Assembly (NCBI GenBank): GCA_902470925.1
Contig: CABRIF010000005.1
Location: 1-44,104, forward strand
Direction: 5' to 3'
Origin: an uncultured Collinsella sp.
GTDB lineage: Bacteria; Actinomycetota; Coriobacteriia; Coriobacteriales; Coriobacteriaceae
DNA length: 44,104 nt
In this document: positions 25,076-32,103 of the stretch, one piece after another
Layout of the letters: the number at the start of each line of letters is the position of its first letter
Position numbering within the stretch: position 1 is the stretch's first letter
The notes under the pieces: generated by a model
The model's input: the letters and a program-made list of their open reading frames with translations, nothing else
Told to the model about the DNA's origin: nothing
Databases searched by the model: none
Program-made: the position numbers and the translations under genes

Positions 25076-26140
25076 ATGGTACGCTCGCACCGCACTCGCG
25101 ACATCCGCATGCTTGATTTCGAGGACATCCAGGAGCTCGTTGCTGAGCTCGGACAACCGGCATTCCGCGCCAAGCAGCTCAATGAATGGATCCATGAGAA
25201 GAACGTATGTTCGTTCGATGAGATGACGAATCTCCCCGCTTCGCTGCGGACGAAGCTCGCTGAGCACTTCCAGTTCAACACTCCCACCGAGCTCGTCAAA
25301 CAGGTTTCGCGCGATGGCAGCCGCAAATACCTGCTGCAGTTCTCGGACGGTGTCTCCGTCGAGACAGTCGGCATGCCCAACCGCAACAAGCTGGCCGTCT
25401 GCATCTCCACGCAGGCGGGCTGCGCCATGGATTGCGCGTTCTGCGCAACCGGCCTCGCGGGTCTCACGCGCTCGCTGACTGCCCAGGAGATGGTCGATCA
25501 GGTGCTTCACGTCGCCCGTGATTTTGGCGAGCGCGTGACCAGCGTCGTCTTCATGGGGCAGGGCGAGCCGTTTGCGAACTTCAACGCAACGGTTGATGCC
25601 CTCCGCGAACTCAATCGACCCGACGGTCTGGGTATCGGCGCGAGACACCTCACTGTTTCAACTTCGGGCGTCATCCCAGGCATCAAGCGCTTCGCCGAGC
25701 TTCCCGAGCAGTTCACCCTCGCCGTATCGCTGCACTCCGCCATCCAGTCCACGCGCAACAAGCTGATGCCTGGCGTGAAGAAGTACACGCTGCTGCGTCT
25801 CCATGAAGCCCTGCAGGACTATGTTGAGAAGACCGGCCGCCGCCCCACGTACGAATACGCCATGATCGATGGTATTAACGACAACAACCCCGAGATGCAG
25901 GCGCTGATCGACTTCTGCGTGGGCACGATGTGCCACGTGAACCTCATCCAGCTTAACGACATCCCCGATAGCCCCCTGAAGCCGTCGCCCATGGAGAAGG
26001 TTGAGACGCTGCAGCGCCGTCTCACCATGCACGGCGTTGAGACTACCATCCGCAACTCGCGCGGTGGAGACATCGACGCGGCCTGCGGTCAGCTCAAGCA
26101 GCACGCCTCGATTCCCAAGAAGCTGCTGAACAACCAGTAG
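25076..26140 (+). CDS. rlmN: 23S rRNA (adenine2503-C2)/tRNA methyltransferase RlmN
   Basis: A 354-residue radical SAM methyltransferase that methylates C2 of A2503 in 23S rRNA and of A37 in some tRNAs. Seen: the radical SAM cysteines in CAMDCAFC (CxxxCxxC), the preceding AVCISTQAG, the VVFMGQGEP motif, SVSLHS-type strand AVSLHSA, and a late Cys in the IDAACGQL segment, which matches the methyl-carrying cysteine of the family. The ATG at 25076 follows GAAAGGCAG; a longer frame from 24932 would run over the ddl start region. It stands alone, divergent from ddl and convergent with the parB unit. Confidence 0.96.
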   Translation: MVRSHRTRDIRMLDFEDIQELVAELGQPAFRAKQLNEWIHEKNVCSFDEMTNLPASLRTKLAEHFQFNTPTELVKQVSRDGSRKYLLQFSDGVSVETVGMPNRNKLAVCISTQAGCAMDCAFCATGLAGLTRSLTAQEMVDQVLHVARDFGERVTSVVFMGQGEPFANFNATVDALRELNRPDGLGIGARHLTVSTSGVIPGIKRFAELPEQFTLAVSLHSAIQSTRNKLMPGVKKYTLLRLHEALQDYVEKTGRRPTYEYAMIDGINDNNPEMQALIDFCVGTMCHVNLIQLNDIPDSPLKPSPMEKVETLQRRLTMHGVETTIRNSRGGDIDAACGQLKQHASIPKKLLNNQ

Positions 26141-26187
26141 CGATACCTTTCGATACCATCATTCAACGCCGCACCAATGTATGCAAG

Positions 26188-26220
26188 GGGGCTGCAGACC
26201 ATGAGATTGGCTGCAGCCCC
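26188..26220 (+). terminator. 10-bp hairpin after rlmN
   Basis: Arms GGGGCTGCAG (26188-26197) and CTGCAGCCCC (26211-26220), with a 13-base loop. A run of six Ts lies about 20 bases further on, which is too far for a classic terminator. Convergent position between rlmN and the small membrane protein. Confidence 0.6.
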
Positions 26221-26268
26221 TCAATTCATACGACGGGGATTTTTTGTGAGGTACCTAACCTTTAAGAC

Positions 26269-26526
26269 CTATACCTCAATTGCATCCCACTGATGCTCGA
26301 CCCATTCCTGGTTGATGCGAGGATTCTTCGTAACCTTAGCAGTCCTCAAGGCTACCTCCTCGCTCATGTCATCCATCCGCTGACGTGATGATGCGAAAGC
26401 ATGCTTTGCCTTACGGTGAAGGTTCTCGCGTAAATCACGGTCGGTGCTCAGCTTATAGCCTGCAACCGCTCCAACGGCAATCGCGAAACAAGTCGAAGCC
26501 ACAAGTACTATCTGCTTACGATTCAC
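26269..26526 (-). CDS. Small membrane-anchored protein downstream of parB
   Basis: An 85-residue protein with an N-terminal hydrophobic segment (about residues 5-24, IVLVASTCFAIAVGAVAGY) followed by a charged helical tail with many Arg, Lys and Glu. It resembles YtxH-like small proteins in layout only; I do not assign it to a family. Its ATG overlaps the parB stop by four bases (ATGA), so it is translated with parB. That makes a link with chromosome segregation or membrane attachment possible, but nothing in the sequence shows it. Confidence 0.75.
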   Translation of the reverse strand: MNRKQIVLVASTCFAIAVGAVAGYKLSTDRDLRENLHRKAKHAFASSRQRMDDMSEEVALRTAKVTKNPRINQEWVEHQWDAIEV

Positions 26527-27401
26527 GCTTCATCGCCGCCTTCAGCCTCAAGCATGGATGACAGAATACGTGAGAGATCTTCCTCATCCTTGAACTCAAT
26601 TTCGATCTTATTCTTACCGCGCGTAGAGCGAACCTTCACACTCGTATTAAAGAGCTGACGAAGGACGCGGGCAGCCTTTTTATATGACTGTGGCGTCACC
26701 GGACGCGGAGCACGCGGCGTCTCTCCGACTGAAAAGAGCGGAGCAAGGTTTTCAGTCGCACGAACCGACAACCCCTCTGCCACAACCTTCTCAGCCAGCT
26801 TCACGCGAGCTTCTTCAAACGGAACAGCCAAAATGGCGCGCGCGTGCCCAGCCGTCAGCTTGCCATCGAACAACAGGTCTTGAACCTGCTCAGGCAGATC
26901 AAGCAAACGCAGGGAATTGGTAATTGCAGAACGAGACTTCGATACTGCCTTTGACAGAGCCTCCTGGGTCATACCGCTCGATTTAATCAGCTGCTTGTAG
27001 CCACGAGCTTCTTCAATTGGATTCAGATCAGAACGCTGCAGGTTCTCAATGAGTGCCAGCTCGAGCATCTTCTGATCGTCAACATCTTTGACGATCACCG
27101 GCAGCTTTTTCAGACCAGCAATCTTCGAAGCCTGATAACGACGCTCACCAGCGATAATCTCGTAGGAAGACCCCTTCTTGCGAACAAGCAGGGGTTGCAA
27201 CACGCCGTTTTCGCGAATCGACTCGCTCAACTCTTCAAGCTGAGACTCATTGAAATGCGTTCGGGGCTGATTGGGATTCGGAACGATCTTCTCAATATCC
27301 ATTTCCGTGTCGGCGGAAGCAAATCCTGTTTCACTTTGAGCTTCACCCATGAGAGAGCCAAGACCACGACCGAGTGCTGGTTTCTTTTTCGGACTAGGCA
27401 C
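26523..27401 (-). CDS. parB: Chromosome partition protein ParB (Spo0J)
   Basis: A 292-residue DNA-binding CTPase that loads on parS and spreads as a clamp. Seen: a basic N-terminus ending in GRGLGSL, the usual ParA-contact region; the CTP-binding segments with GERRYQA and ENLQRSDLNPIEEA; a helix-turn-helix around MTQEALSKAVSKSRSAITN; and a C-terminal dimer domain. Length is normal. The GTG at 27401 overlaps the parA stop by eight bases, with GAGGTG upstream. Its targets, three good parS sites, lie at 28224-28263 and 28722-28737. Confidence 0.95.
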   Translation of the reverse strand: MPSPKKKPALGRGLGSLMGEAQSETGFASADTEMDIEKIVPNPNQPRTHFNESQLEELSESIRENGVLQPLLVRKKGSSYEIIAGERRYQASKIAGLKKLPVIVKDVDDQKMLELALIENLQRSDLNPIEEARGYKQLIKSSGMTQEALSKAVSKSRSAITNSLRLLDLPEQVQDLLFDGKLTAGHARAILAVPFEEARVKLAEKVVAEGLSVRATENLAPLFSVGETPRAPRPVTPQSYKKAARVLRQLFNTSVKVRSTRGKNKIEIEFKDEEDLSRILSSMLEAEGGDEA

Positions 27402-28194
27402 GCTTAATCACCTCTTTCGCAAGATTCATATACGCCCGCGCACCTTTATTGTTCGGCGCATACGATATTACAGGCATTCCGTATGACGGTGCTTCCGATA
27501 CTTTGACGGATCGAGGAATGCACGTCTTAAATGCGATGTCACCGAAGTACGTCTGCACCTCTTCGACCACTTGATTGGATAGCGACGTCCTTGAATCGTA
27601 CATCGTCATCAGAACGCCGTACGTATCAAGCTCTTTATTGATGCGACCCTTTACCATACGCATCGATTCCAGAAGCTTTGTTACACCTTCCAGCGCGTAA
27701 TACTCGCACTGAATCGGGATCAAGACGCTATCGGCTGCCGCAAGTGCATTGATGGTGAGCAATCCAAGTGAGGGAGGGCAGTCGATAAAGATGAAGTCAA
27801 ATTCATCCTTTACCGGTTCAAGCAGATCTTTTAGGCGCGTTTCGCGTGCCATGGCAGAAACGAGTTCAATTTCCGCTCCGGCAAGCTGAATCGTCGCAGG
27901 AATAACGAAGACTCGCTTGTTCGATGTATCGCAAATCAACTCTTCCGCCGGTACATCATGAAGCAGCGCATCGTATACGCACTGATGCAGCGCTTCTTTA
28001 TCGATTCCAAAGCCGCTCGTACTGTTGCCCTGTGGATCAAAATCAACGATGAGCACCTTGCGACCCAGCTCACCGAGCGCCGCAGCGAGGTTCACAGTCG
28101 TTGTAGACTTACCCACGCCGCCCTTTTGATTGATAATCGCAATTGTGTGCATAGGTTTCATGCTTTTTGAGCGCTTTACATCCCGAAAACCCAC
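27394..28194 (-). CDS. parA: Chromosome partition ATPase ParA (Soj)
   Basis: A 266-residue deviant Walker ATPase that binds DNA non-specifically when ATP-bound and works with ParB in segregation and origin control. Seen: the deviant Walker A NQKGGVGKSTT, VDFDPQGN, the Walker B-like FIFIDCPPSLG, and the late TCIPRSVKVSEAPS segment. The start is uncertain. A GTG at 28224 touches a parS site and has no ribosome-binding site. A GTG at 28194 has GGAGG four bases upstream and is chosen. The ATG at 28161 would give the usual short N-terminus but has no such site. parS sites lie directly in its leader. Confidence 0.93.
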   Translation of the reverse strand: MGFRDVKRSKSMKPMHTIAIINQKGGVGKSTTTVNLAAALGELGRKVLIVDFDPQGNSTSGFGIDKEALHQCVYDALLHDVPAEELICDTSNKRVFVIPATIQLAGAEIELVSAMARETRLKDLLEPVKDEFDFIFIDCPPSLGLLTINALAAADSVLIPIQCEYYALEGVTKLLESMRMVKGRINKELDTYGVLMTMYDSRTSLSNQVVEEVQTYFGDIAFKTCIPRSVKVSEAPSYGMPVISYAPNNKGARAYMNLAKEVIKRA

Positions 28195-28223
28195 TGCGCC
28201 TCCGTCTCTTGCCAATTCTGACA

Positions 28224-28239
28224 CGTTTCACGTGAAACA
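28224..28239. promoter_or_regulatory. parS site 1
   Basis: CGTTTCACGTGAAACA contains the full 14-base parS core and differs from the 16-base consensus TGTTTCACGTGAAACA at one end base. It lies in the parA leader. Confidence 0.95.
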
Positions 28240-28247
28240 AACTATAG

Positions 28248-28263
28248 AGTTTCACGTGAAACC
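28248..28263. promoter_or_regulatory. parS site 2
   Basis: Perfect core GTTTCACGTGAAAC at 28249-28262, 24 bases from site 1. A -10-like TATAAT on the minus strand at 28282-28277 lies just upstream, so ParB bound here could act on parA transcription (inference; the -35 is weak). Confidence 0.95.
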
Positions 28264-28714
28264 ATAGTATTGAAGTATTATACGGCACTCGCACATGCTC
28301 GTATAACACTATCTATAGCTATCAGAACATCTAAACGTATGCACTTCAAAGCAAATGCGTAGGAACCGTTCGCGTCGCTGGTTTAACTATATATACCTAC
28401 GTCATGTTCAATAGACTGACCAATGAAGATTCCAGCACAGAATGAGATTATAGGTTCTGTAAGCATTCGAATACATAAGACTCTCTTGCGCTTCTCTGCA
28501 CATATGTACCAGCATGCGATTGAGCTCTGCCCGGACTGTATCATACTACGTGGAGCGATACAAATTACTTCATTCTGATGCTCAAACACTGAAGATTTGA
28601 AATCGCTCACGAGGTGAAATCAATTTCTCATGTAATCCAAAGCACAACTCTCACTCGATATCATTAGAGAGGTATCCATCTATATATGGGCAACTATATC
28701 TCTAGCTACAAATA
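28264..28714. other. AT-rich spacer between parA and rsmG, no gene seen
   Basis: About 450 bases, clearly AT-richer than the flanks, between two parS clusters. A 75-codon frame at 28383-28610 (minus) has no ribosome-binding site, no family resemblance and odd composition, so I do not call it. The stretch may hold the parA promoter (TATAAT at 28277-28282, minus) and centromere-flanking DNA. Confidence 0.6.
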
Positions 28715-28744
28715 AGCCCAGTGTTTCACGTGAAACACTGGGCT
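28715..28744. repeat. 30-bp perfect palindrome enclosing parS site 3
   Basis: The parS core is extended on both sides by AGCCCAG and its complement to a perfect 30-base palindrome. It lies 43 bases beyond the rsmG stop. As RNA it would form a long hairpin, so it may also end rsmG transcription. Confidence 0.8.
28722..28737. promoter_or_regulatory. parS site 3 (perfect consensus)
   Basis: TGTTTCACGTGAAACA, all 16 consensus bases. It lies at the centre of the longer palindrome and is the strongest ParB nucleation site in the window. Confidence 0.97.
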
Positions 28745-28786
28745 ATTCGAATCCAAGAACTACTTTAAGTAAGTACAAGCTCAGAC

Positions 28787-29560
28787 CTAACCAAGTGGTT
28801 TGCGCTTGGCCTCACCAACGGGACGAGGCAACGCAATCCGTGGCTCATCGATCTTCTGATAGAACAGAACCGAGCGATGACCAAGACCCTCAGGCAACTC
28901 GAACTCATCGCATCCAATACGCTCAAGACCGCATACTTCGGCAGCACGATCGCCAGCATGCAGCTCTTCATCGGAAGGACGGGCTTTCGCAAGCATCAGA
29001 AACCCGTCTTGCTCTAGAAACGGAGTACCGTATTCGATGATGGTCGGCAGCTGACCAACTGCGCGGGCACAAACCATATCAAACGTATTCCTATGAGAAG
29101 CAGCGAATGACTCAAGGCGATCGTGTACACCAGAGATTCCCTCAAGACCAAGCTCATCGATAAACGTATTGACCGCTTTAATCTTCTTGCCCACAGAATC
29201 CAGCAACACGCCGTGGCACCCCGTCATGATATGAATGGGAATACCAGGGAAGCCGGCACCGGTTCCCATGTCCAGGAAATTCTCAGGATCAAAGGGCAGA
29301 CTACGCGTCAATGCAATCGAATCCACAAGATGCAGAATCACAGCCTCATGCAAATCAACGATCCGGGTGAGATTCATATAGGCATTGACCTGTTGGACAT
29401 AGAGCAGATGCGCGACCATTTTCAGCGCTTGCTGAGGATGTACTTCAACCTCAAGGCATCCAGCAAGCTCGATCAACTCGTCAGCCAGCTGATGACACCG
29501 GCTATCGTCATCAGTCAGATGGGTGATGTTGATGGTACGTTCGGTTGCCTTTCCAATCAT
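28787..29560 (-). CDS. rsmG: 16S rRNA (guanine527-N7)-methyltransferase RsmG (GidB)
   Basis: A 257-residue SAM-dependent methyltransferase that makes m7G527 in 16S rRNA. Seen: NAYMNLTRI (the N-L-T-x-I pattern), HLVDSIAL, the SAM-binding FLDMGTGAGFPGIP, LLDSVGKKIKAVNTF, and VCARAVGQLPTIIEY, which holds the family's R-A-x-x-x-L segment. AGGAG five bases before the ATG fixes the start. It lies between khpB and the parS region, the usual place near bacterial origins. A terminator at 29611-29636 separates it from the upstream rpmH-khpB unit. Confidence 0.95.
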   Translation of the reverse strand: MIGKATERTINITHLTDDDSRCHQLADELIELAGCLEVEVHPQQALKMVAHLLYVQQVNAYMNLTRIVDLHEAVILHLVDSIALTRSLPFDPENFLDMGTGAGFPGIPIHIMTGCHGVLLDSVGKKIKAVNTFIDELGLEGISGVHDRLESFAASHRNTFDMVCARAVGQLPTIIEYGTPFLEQDGFLMLAKARPSDEELHAGDRAAEVCGLERIGCDEFELPEGLGHRSVLFYQKIDEPRIALPRPVGEAKRKPLG

Positions 29561-29610
29561 GTGGGCTCCTGCGTGTTCTGACTCAAAACCATGAGTAGTT
29601 GATTCCTGAC

Positions 29611-29636
29611 AAAAAAGGACACCGTCGGTGCCCTTT
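29611..29636 (-). terminator. Intrinsic terminator of the rpmH-yidC-khpB unit
   Basis: On the minus strand the stem AAAGGGCACC pairs with GGTGTCCTTT around a 3-base loop and runs into six Ts. One pair is G-U on the minus RNA but would be a mismatch on the plus RNA, so it is oriented leftward. It begins just past the khpB stop. Confidence 0.8.
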
Positions 29637-29647
29637 GATTACAACCC

Positions 29648-30217
29648 TTAACGCGGCGTGATTACAACGCGTCGCTCGGGATCAACGCCTTCCGAATGCG
29701 TCTCAACCCGATCATCCTCACGCAAGGCAATGTGAACCAGTCGACGCTCAGAGGCTGTCATAGGTGGAAGGTTGACCGAACGACCCTGCTGAACAGCACG
29801 TGTGGCAGCGGAGCGTGCCATAGAGGATACCTTCTCATGGCGACGGCTGCGATACCCCTCGACATCGACAACCACCGGATACCTGAACCCAAGCCTGCGG
29901 CTGACCAGGAGGGAAACCATCGTCTGCAACGCCTCGAGCGTTCTGCCGTGACGACCGATAAGAACCGCCAAATCGGGTGCCGTCACATCGAGAATCAGCT
30001 CGCCCTCGTCGCCTTCGTACTCATCGATGGGAGAGTCGTCAGCATCGAAATGAGCAAGAACGGCACGCACGATGGAAATAGCTGCGTCGGCAATGGCATC
30101 GAGCTCATCGTCGGTCAGCTGCTCTCCAGCCTTATAGCGCTCGGCAATCTCGGAGAACTCGCCAACAACCCGATCGGCTGCCTCTTCGGTCGTCTCTTCA
30201 ACCAGTTCCTCACTCAT
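29648..30217 (-). CDS. khpB: KH/R3H RNA-binding protein KhpB (Jag)
   Basis: A 189-residue RNA-binding protein usually encoded next to yidC. KhpB works with KhpA and influences cell-wall growth and division in Gram-positive bacteria. Seen: an acidic N-terminal region, a KH domain with the GRHGRTLEALQTMVS loop, and an R3H domain carrying the arginine-rich ASERRLVHIALRED helix. I use the ATG at 30217 because GGAG stands six bases before it; the TTG at 30229 overlaps that site. It follows yidC by 41 bases on the same strand. Confidence 0.92.
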   Translation of the reverse strand: MSEELVEETTEEAADRVVGEFSEIAERYKAGEQLTDDELDAIADAAISIVRAVLAHFDADDSPIDEYEGDEGELILDVTAPDLAVLIGRHGRTLEALQTMVSLLVSRRLGFRYPVVVDVEGYRSRRHEKVSSMARSAATRAVQQGRSVNLPPMTASERRLVHIALREDDRVETHSEGVDPERRVVITPR

Positions 30218-30258
30218 GGCAAACTCCAATAGTTAGGTACCTAAATAAGTATGAGCCT

Positions 30259-31038
30259 CTACCTGGACTTGTGCGGACGGGGTTTGCGCTCACGACGCAC
30301 CACATCGACCTCGATGGGGGCATTCGCCATGCGCTCCTCTTCCTCAGCCTTGGCCTTCTCGATCACGCGCTGGGTAACGAAGATCTGCTGGACAACCTGC
30401 CACAGCGAGGACACATCGTAGTACAGCAACACGCCGGCGGGCAGGCCCCAGCCCATGAAGAGCATCATGAAGCCCATCACGACCGACATCATCTTCATGC
30501 TCTGGGCCTGGGCACCCGTCTGGTTGCGCGACATGTAGAGCTGCGGGATGAACGTGAGCACCGCAAACAGCAGCAGCGCCACGATATACGGGATCGCGCC
30601 GCCGATGCCCTCAGCGAACGCCTGCGCGGGCGTGGTGGTCAGGTTCGGCAGAATGTTGAAAAATGAGAAGCCGAGCTCCTTGGCATCCGGGAAATAGGTG
30701 TCCAAGCTGCGCAGCAGTGTGAACAGGGCGATCAGGATGGGCATCTGGATCAGCAGGGGCAGGCAGCCGCCGAGCGGATTGAACTTGTTTTCGGAGTAGA
30801 ACTTCTGCATCTCCTCAGCCTGACGCTGCGGATCGTCGGCATACTTCTCCTGGATCGCCATCAGCTTGGGCTGCAGCACTTGCATACGCGCGGTCGACTT
30901 GGTCGATTTCAGCATCAGGGGCGTCAGCGCCAGGCGGATGATGACCACCAGGATGATGATCGACAGGCCCCAGTCGCTCGCAAACGACTGAATGAGCTTC
31001 AGCGCCTCGAACAAGATTTGAACGATCCAGTCCCACAT
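30259..31038 (-). CDS. yidC: Membrane protein insertase YidC
   Basis: A 259-residue polytopic insertase that places proteins in the cytoplasmic membrane alone or with SecYEG. Seen: hydrophobic spans near residues 22-42 (LSIIILVVIIRLALTPL, with the conserved hydrophilic-groove Arg), about 93-110 (CLPLLIQMPILIALFTLL), 150-168 and 185-215, with the cytoplasmic K-rich region between the first two. The basic tail RRERKPRPHK is common in ribosome-contacting forms. It lacks the large external domain and signal peptide of Gram-negative YidC. GGAGG precedes the ATG. It sits between yidD and khpB. Confidence 0.95.
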   Translation of the reverse strand: MWDWIVQILFEALKLIQSFASDWGLSIIILVVIIRLALTPLMLKSTKSTARMQVLQPKLMAIQEKYADDPQRQAEEMQKFYSENKFNPLGGCLPLLIQMPILIALFTLLRSLDTYFPDAKELGFSFFNILPNLTTTPAQAFAEGIGGAIPYIVALLLFAVLTFIPQLYMSRNQTGAQAQSMKMMSVVMGFMMLFMGWGLPAGVLLYYDVSSLWQVVQQIFVTQRVIEKAKAEEEERMANAPIEVDVVRRERKPRPHKSR

Positions 31039-31065
31039 AAGGTTTCCTCCGATAGCTCCGTGCCT

Positions 31066-31278
31066 TTACGGCACGGGGTCATACCCTCCGGCGTGCAGCG
31101 GGTTGCAGCGCAGGATGCGGCACGCAGCCAGCCAACAGCCCCTCATAACGCCGTATTTCTCGATTGCCTCAACAGCATACTGTGAACAGGTCGGGATGTA
31201 TATACATGCATCCGGCAGCACGGGTGACACCCTGCGCTGGTACCAATGAATGGCCGCCACGGCCAGGCGCCTACTCAT
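31066..31278 (-). CDS. yidD: Membrane protein insertion efficiency factor YidD
   Basis: A 70-residue member of the YidD (haemolysin-like) family, thought to help YidC-dependent insertion. Seen: AIHWYQRRVSP, the CIYIPTCSQYAVEAIEKYG signature with its conserved cysteines, and the C-terminal RILRCNPLHAGGYDPVP. The ATG at 31278 overlaps the end of rnpA by eight bases; a longer frame would run deep inside rnpA. The order rnpA, yidD, yidC is the standard one. Confidence 0.95.
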   Translation of the reverse strand: MSRRLAVAAIHWYQRRVSPVLPDACIYIPTCSQYAVEAIEKYGVMRGCWLAACRILRCNPLHAGGYDPVP

Positions 31279-31600
31279 GGATACCAGCCCTGGCACAAAG
31301 GGAATCAAGCGCCGCGGCCATTTCCCGCGCGCCGGCGCGACGCGTGCGCGGCGTAGCGAACAGGATGATCTCCCAACCAGCCGCAGGAAGCCCGCAGCTG
31401 CGCGCGGCCTCACGAAGCACACGCTTGGAACGGTTGCGCACCACGGCGCAACCGAGTCTCTTTGCAGCAGCGAAGGCGACCCGACCCGGATCGCCTTCGC
31501 TGATGGAATCACATATAACCATTCGAACCAGAGGATGGTTGTAACGCCGTCCCTGGGTGAACACCCGCTCGAAGTCCCGGCGAGACTTGATGGTCTGCAT
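31271..31600 (-). CDS. rnpA: Ribonuclease P protein component
   Basis: A 109-residue basic protein that binds the RNase P RNA and helps process tRNA 5' ends. Seen: SRRDFERVFTQGRRY at the N-terminus, FAAAKRLGCAVVRNRSKR with the family's RNR box, and RVLREAAR. The ATG at 31600 lies 12 bases after the rpmH stop. Normal length and standard neighbours. Confidence 0.96.
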   Translation of the reverse strand: MQTIKSRRDFERVFTQGRRYNHPLVRMVICDSISEGDPGRVAFAAAKRLGCAVVRNRSKRVLREAARSCGLPAAGWEIILFATPRTRRAGAREMAAALDSLCARAGIHE

Positions 31601-31612
31601 GCGAGCCGATTG

Positions 31613-31756
31613 TTACTCGTCGCTCACCGTCAGACGCTTGCGCCCCTTGGCGCGGCGACGGGCGAGCACGGCGCGACCGCTCTTGGTGGCCATGCGGGAA
31701 CGGAAGCCGTGGGTCTTGGCGCGCTTGCGCTTATTCGGCTGATACGTACGCTTCAT
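31613..31756 (-). CDS. rpmH: 50S ribosomal protein L34
   Basis: A 47-residue, highly basic ribosomal protein. It begins MKRTYQPNKRKRAKTHGF, the near-invariant L34 start, and has RMATKSGRAVLARRRAKGR. AGGAGG nine bases before the ATG and a good promoter at 31817-31846 mark it as the first gene of the leftward unit rpmH-rnpA-yidD-yidC-khpB. Confidence 0.98.
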   Translation of the reverse strand: MKRTYQPNKRKRAKTHGFRSRMATKSGRAVLARRRAKGRKRLTVSDE

Positions 31757-31816
31757 GGTGTACATCCTCCTGGTGCATTTGGTCTGCTTAGACAGAATAG
31801 ACGGTTGAGCTTACAG

Positions 31817-31846
31817 ATTGTAGTGAAAGGCCAGCATTTCTGTCAA
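31817..31846 (-). promoter_or_regulatory. Promoter of rpmH
   Basis: On the minus strand TTGACA (31846-31841) and TACAAT (31822-31817) stand 18 bases apart, about 60 bases before the rpmH ATG. This is the best sigma-70-type promoter I see in the window. Confidence 0.8.
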
Positions 31847-31932
31847 TCTTTGCTCAGGAAAGTTCCCAAGTTCCCATAGGCTTCGCGAAACGCGCGCATT
31901 CTTCTCCGGCTCCACACGGCGATTCGCGAGGA

Positions 31933-32014
31933 ACTTTTCACCACTTTTCACAGACTTTTCCACAGGACATGTTGAAACTGTTAACAACTTTTCAGTACTT
32001 TTCTTCACTTTTCA
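31933..32014 (+). repeat. Six helically phased ACTTTTC repeats upstream of the dnaA operon
   Basis: ACTTTTC occurs at 31933, 31943, 31954, 31987, 31997 and 32007. Intervals are 10, 11, 33, 10 and 10 bases, all near whole helical turns. The third copy overlaps TTTTCCACA (31956-31964), a full match to the DnaA-box pattern TTWTNCACA. It lies between the divergent rpmH and GHKL-dnaA units. It could be a second origin element, a DnaA autoregulatory site or another factor's array. Confidence 0.7.
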
Positions 32015-32103
32015 ACACGTTCGGAAAACTTGTTGAAAGCTCATGAAAGCACCGCCGCCGAGCTGGTATCCTAGTCGCACACCACGAGAAAGAATGAGCA
32101 GTA

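Noticed and set aside
28383..28610. 75-codon frame on the minus strand in the parA-rsmG spacer
   Set aside because: No ribosome-binding site, no recognisable family and unusual composition; the AT-rich spacer readily gives chance frames.
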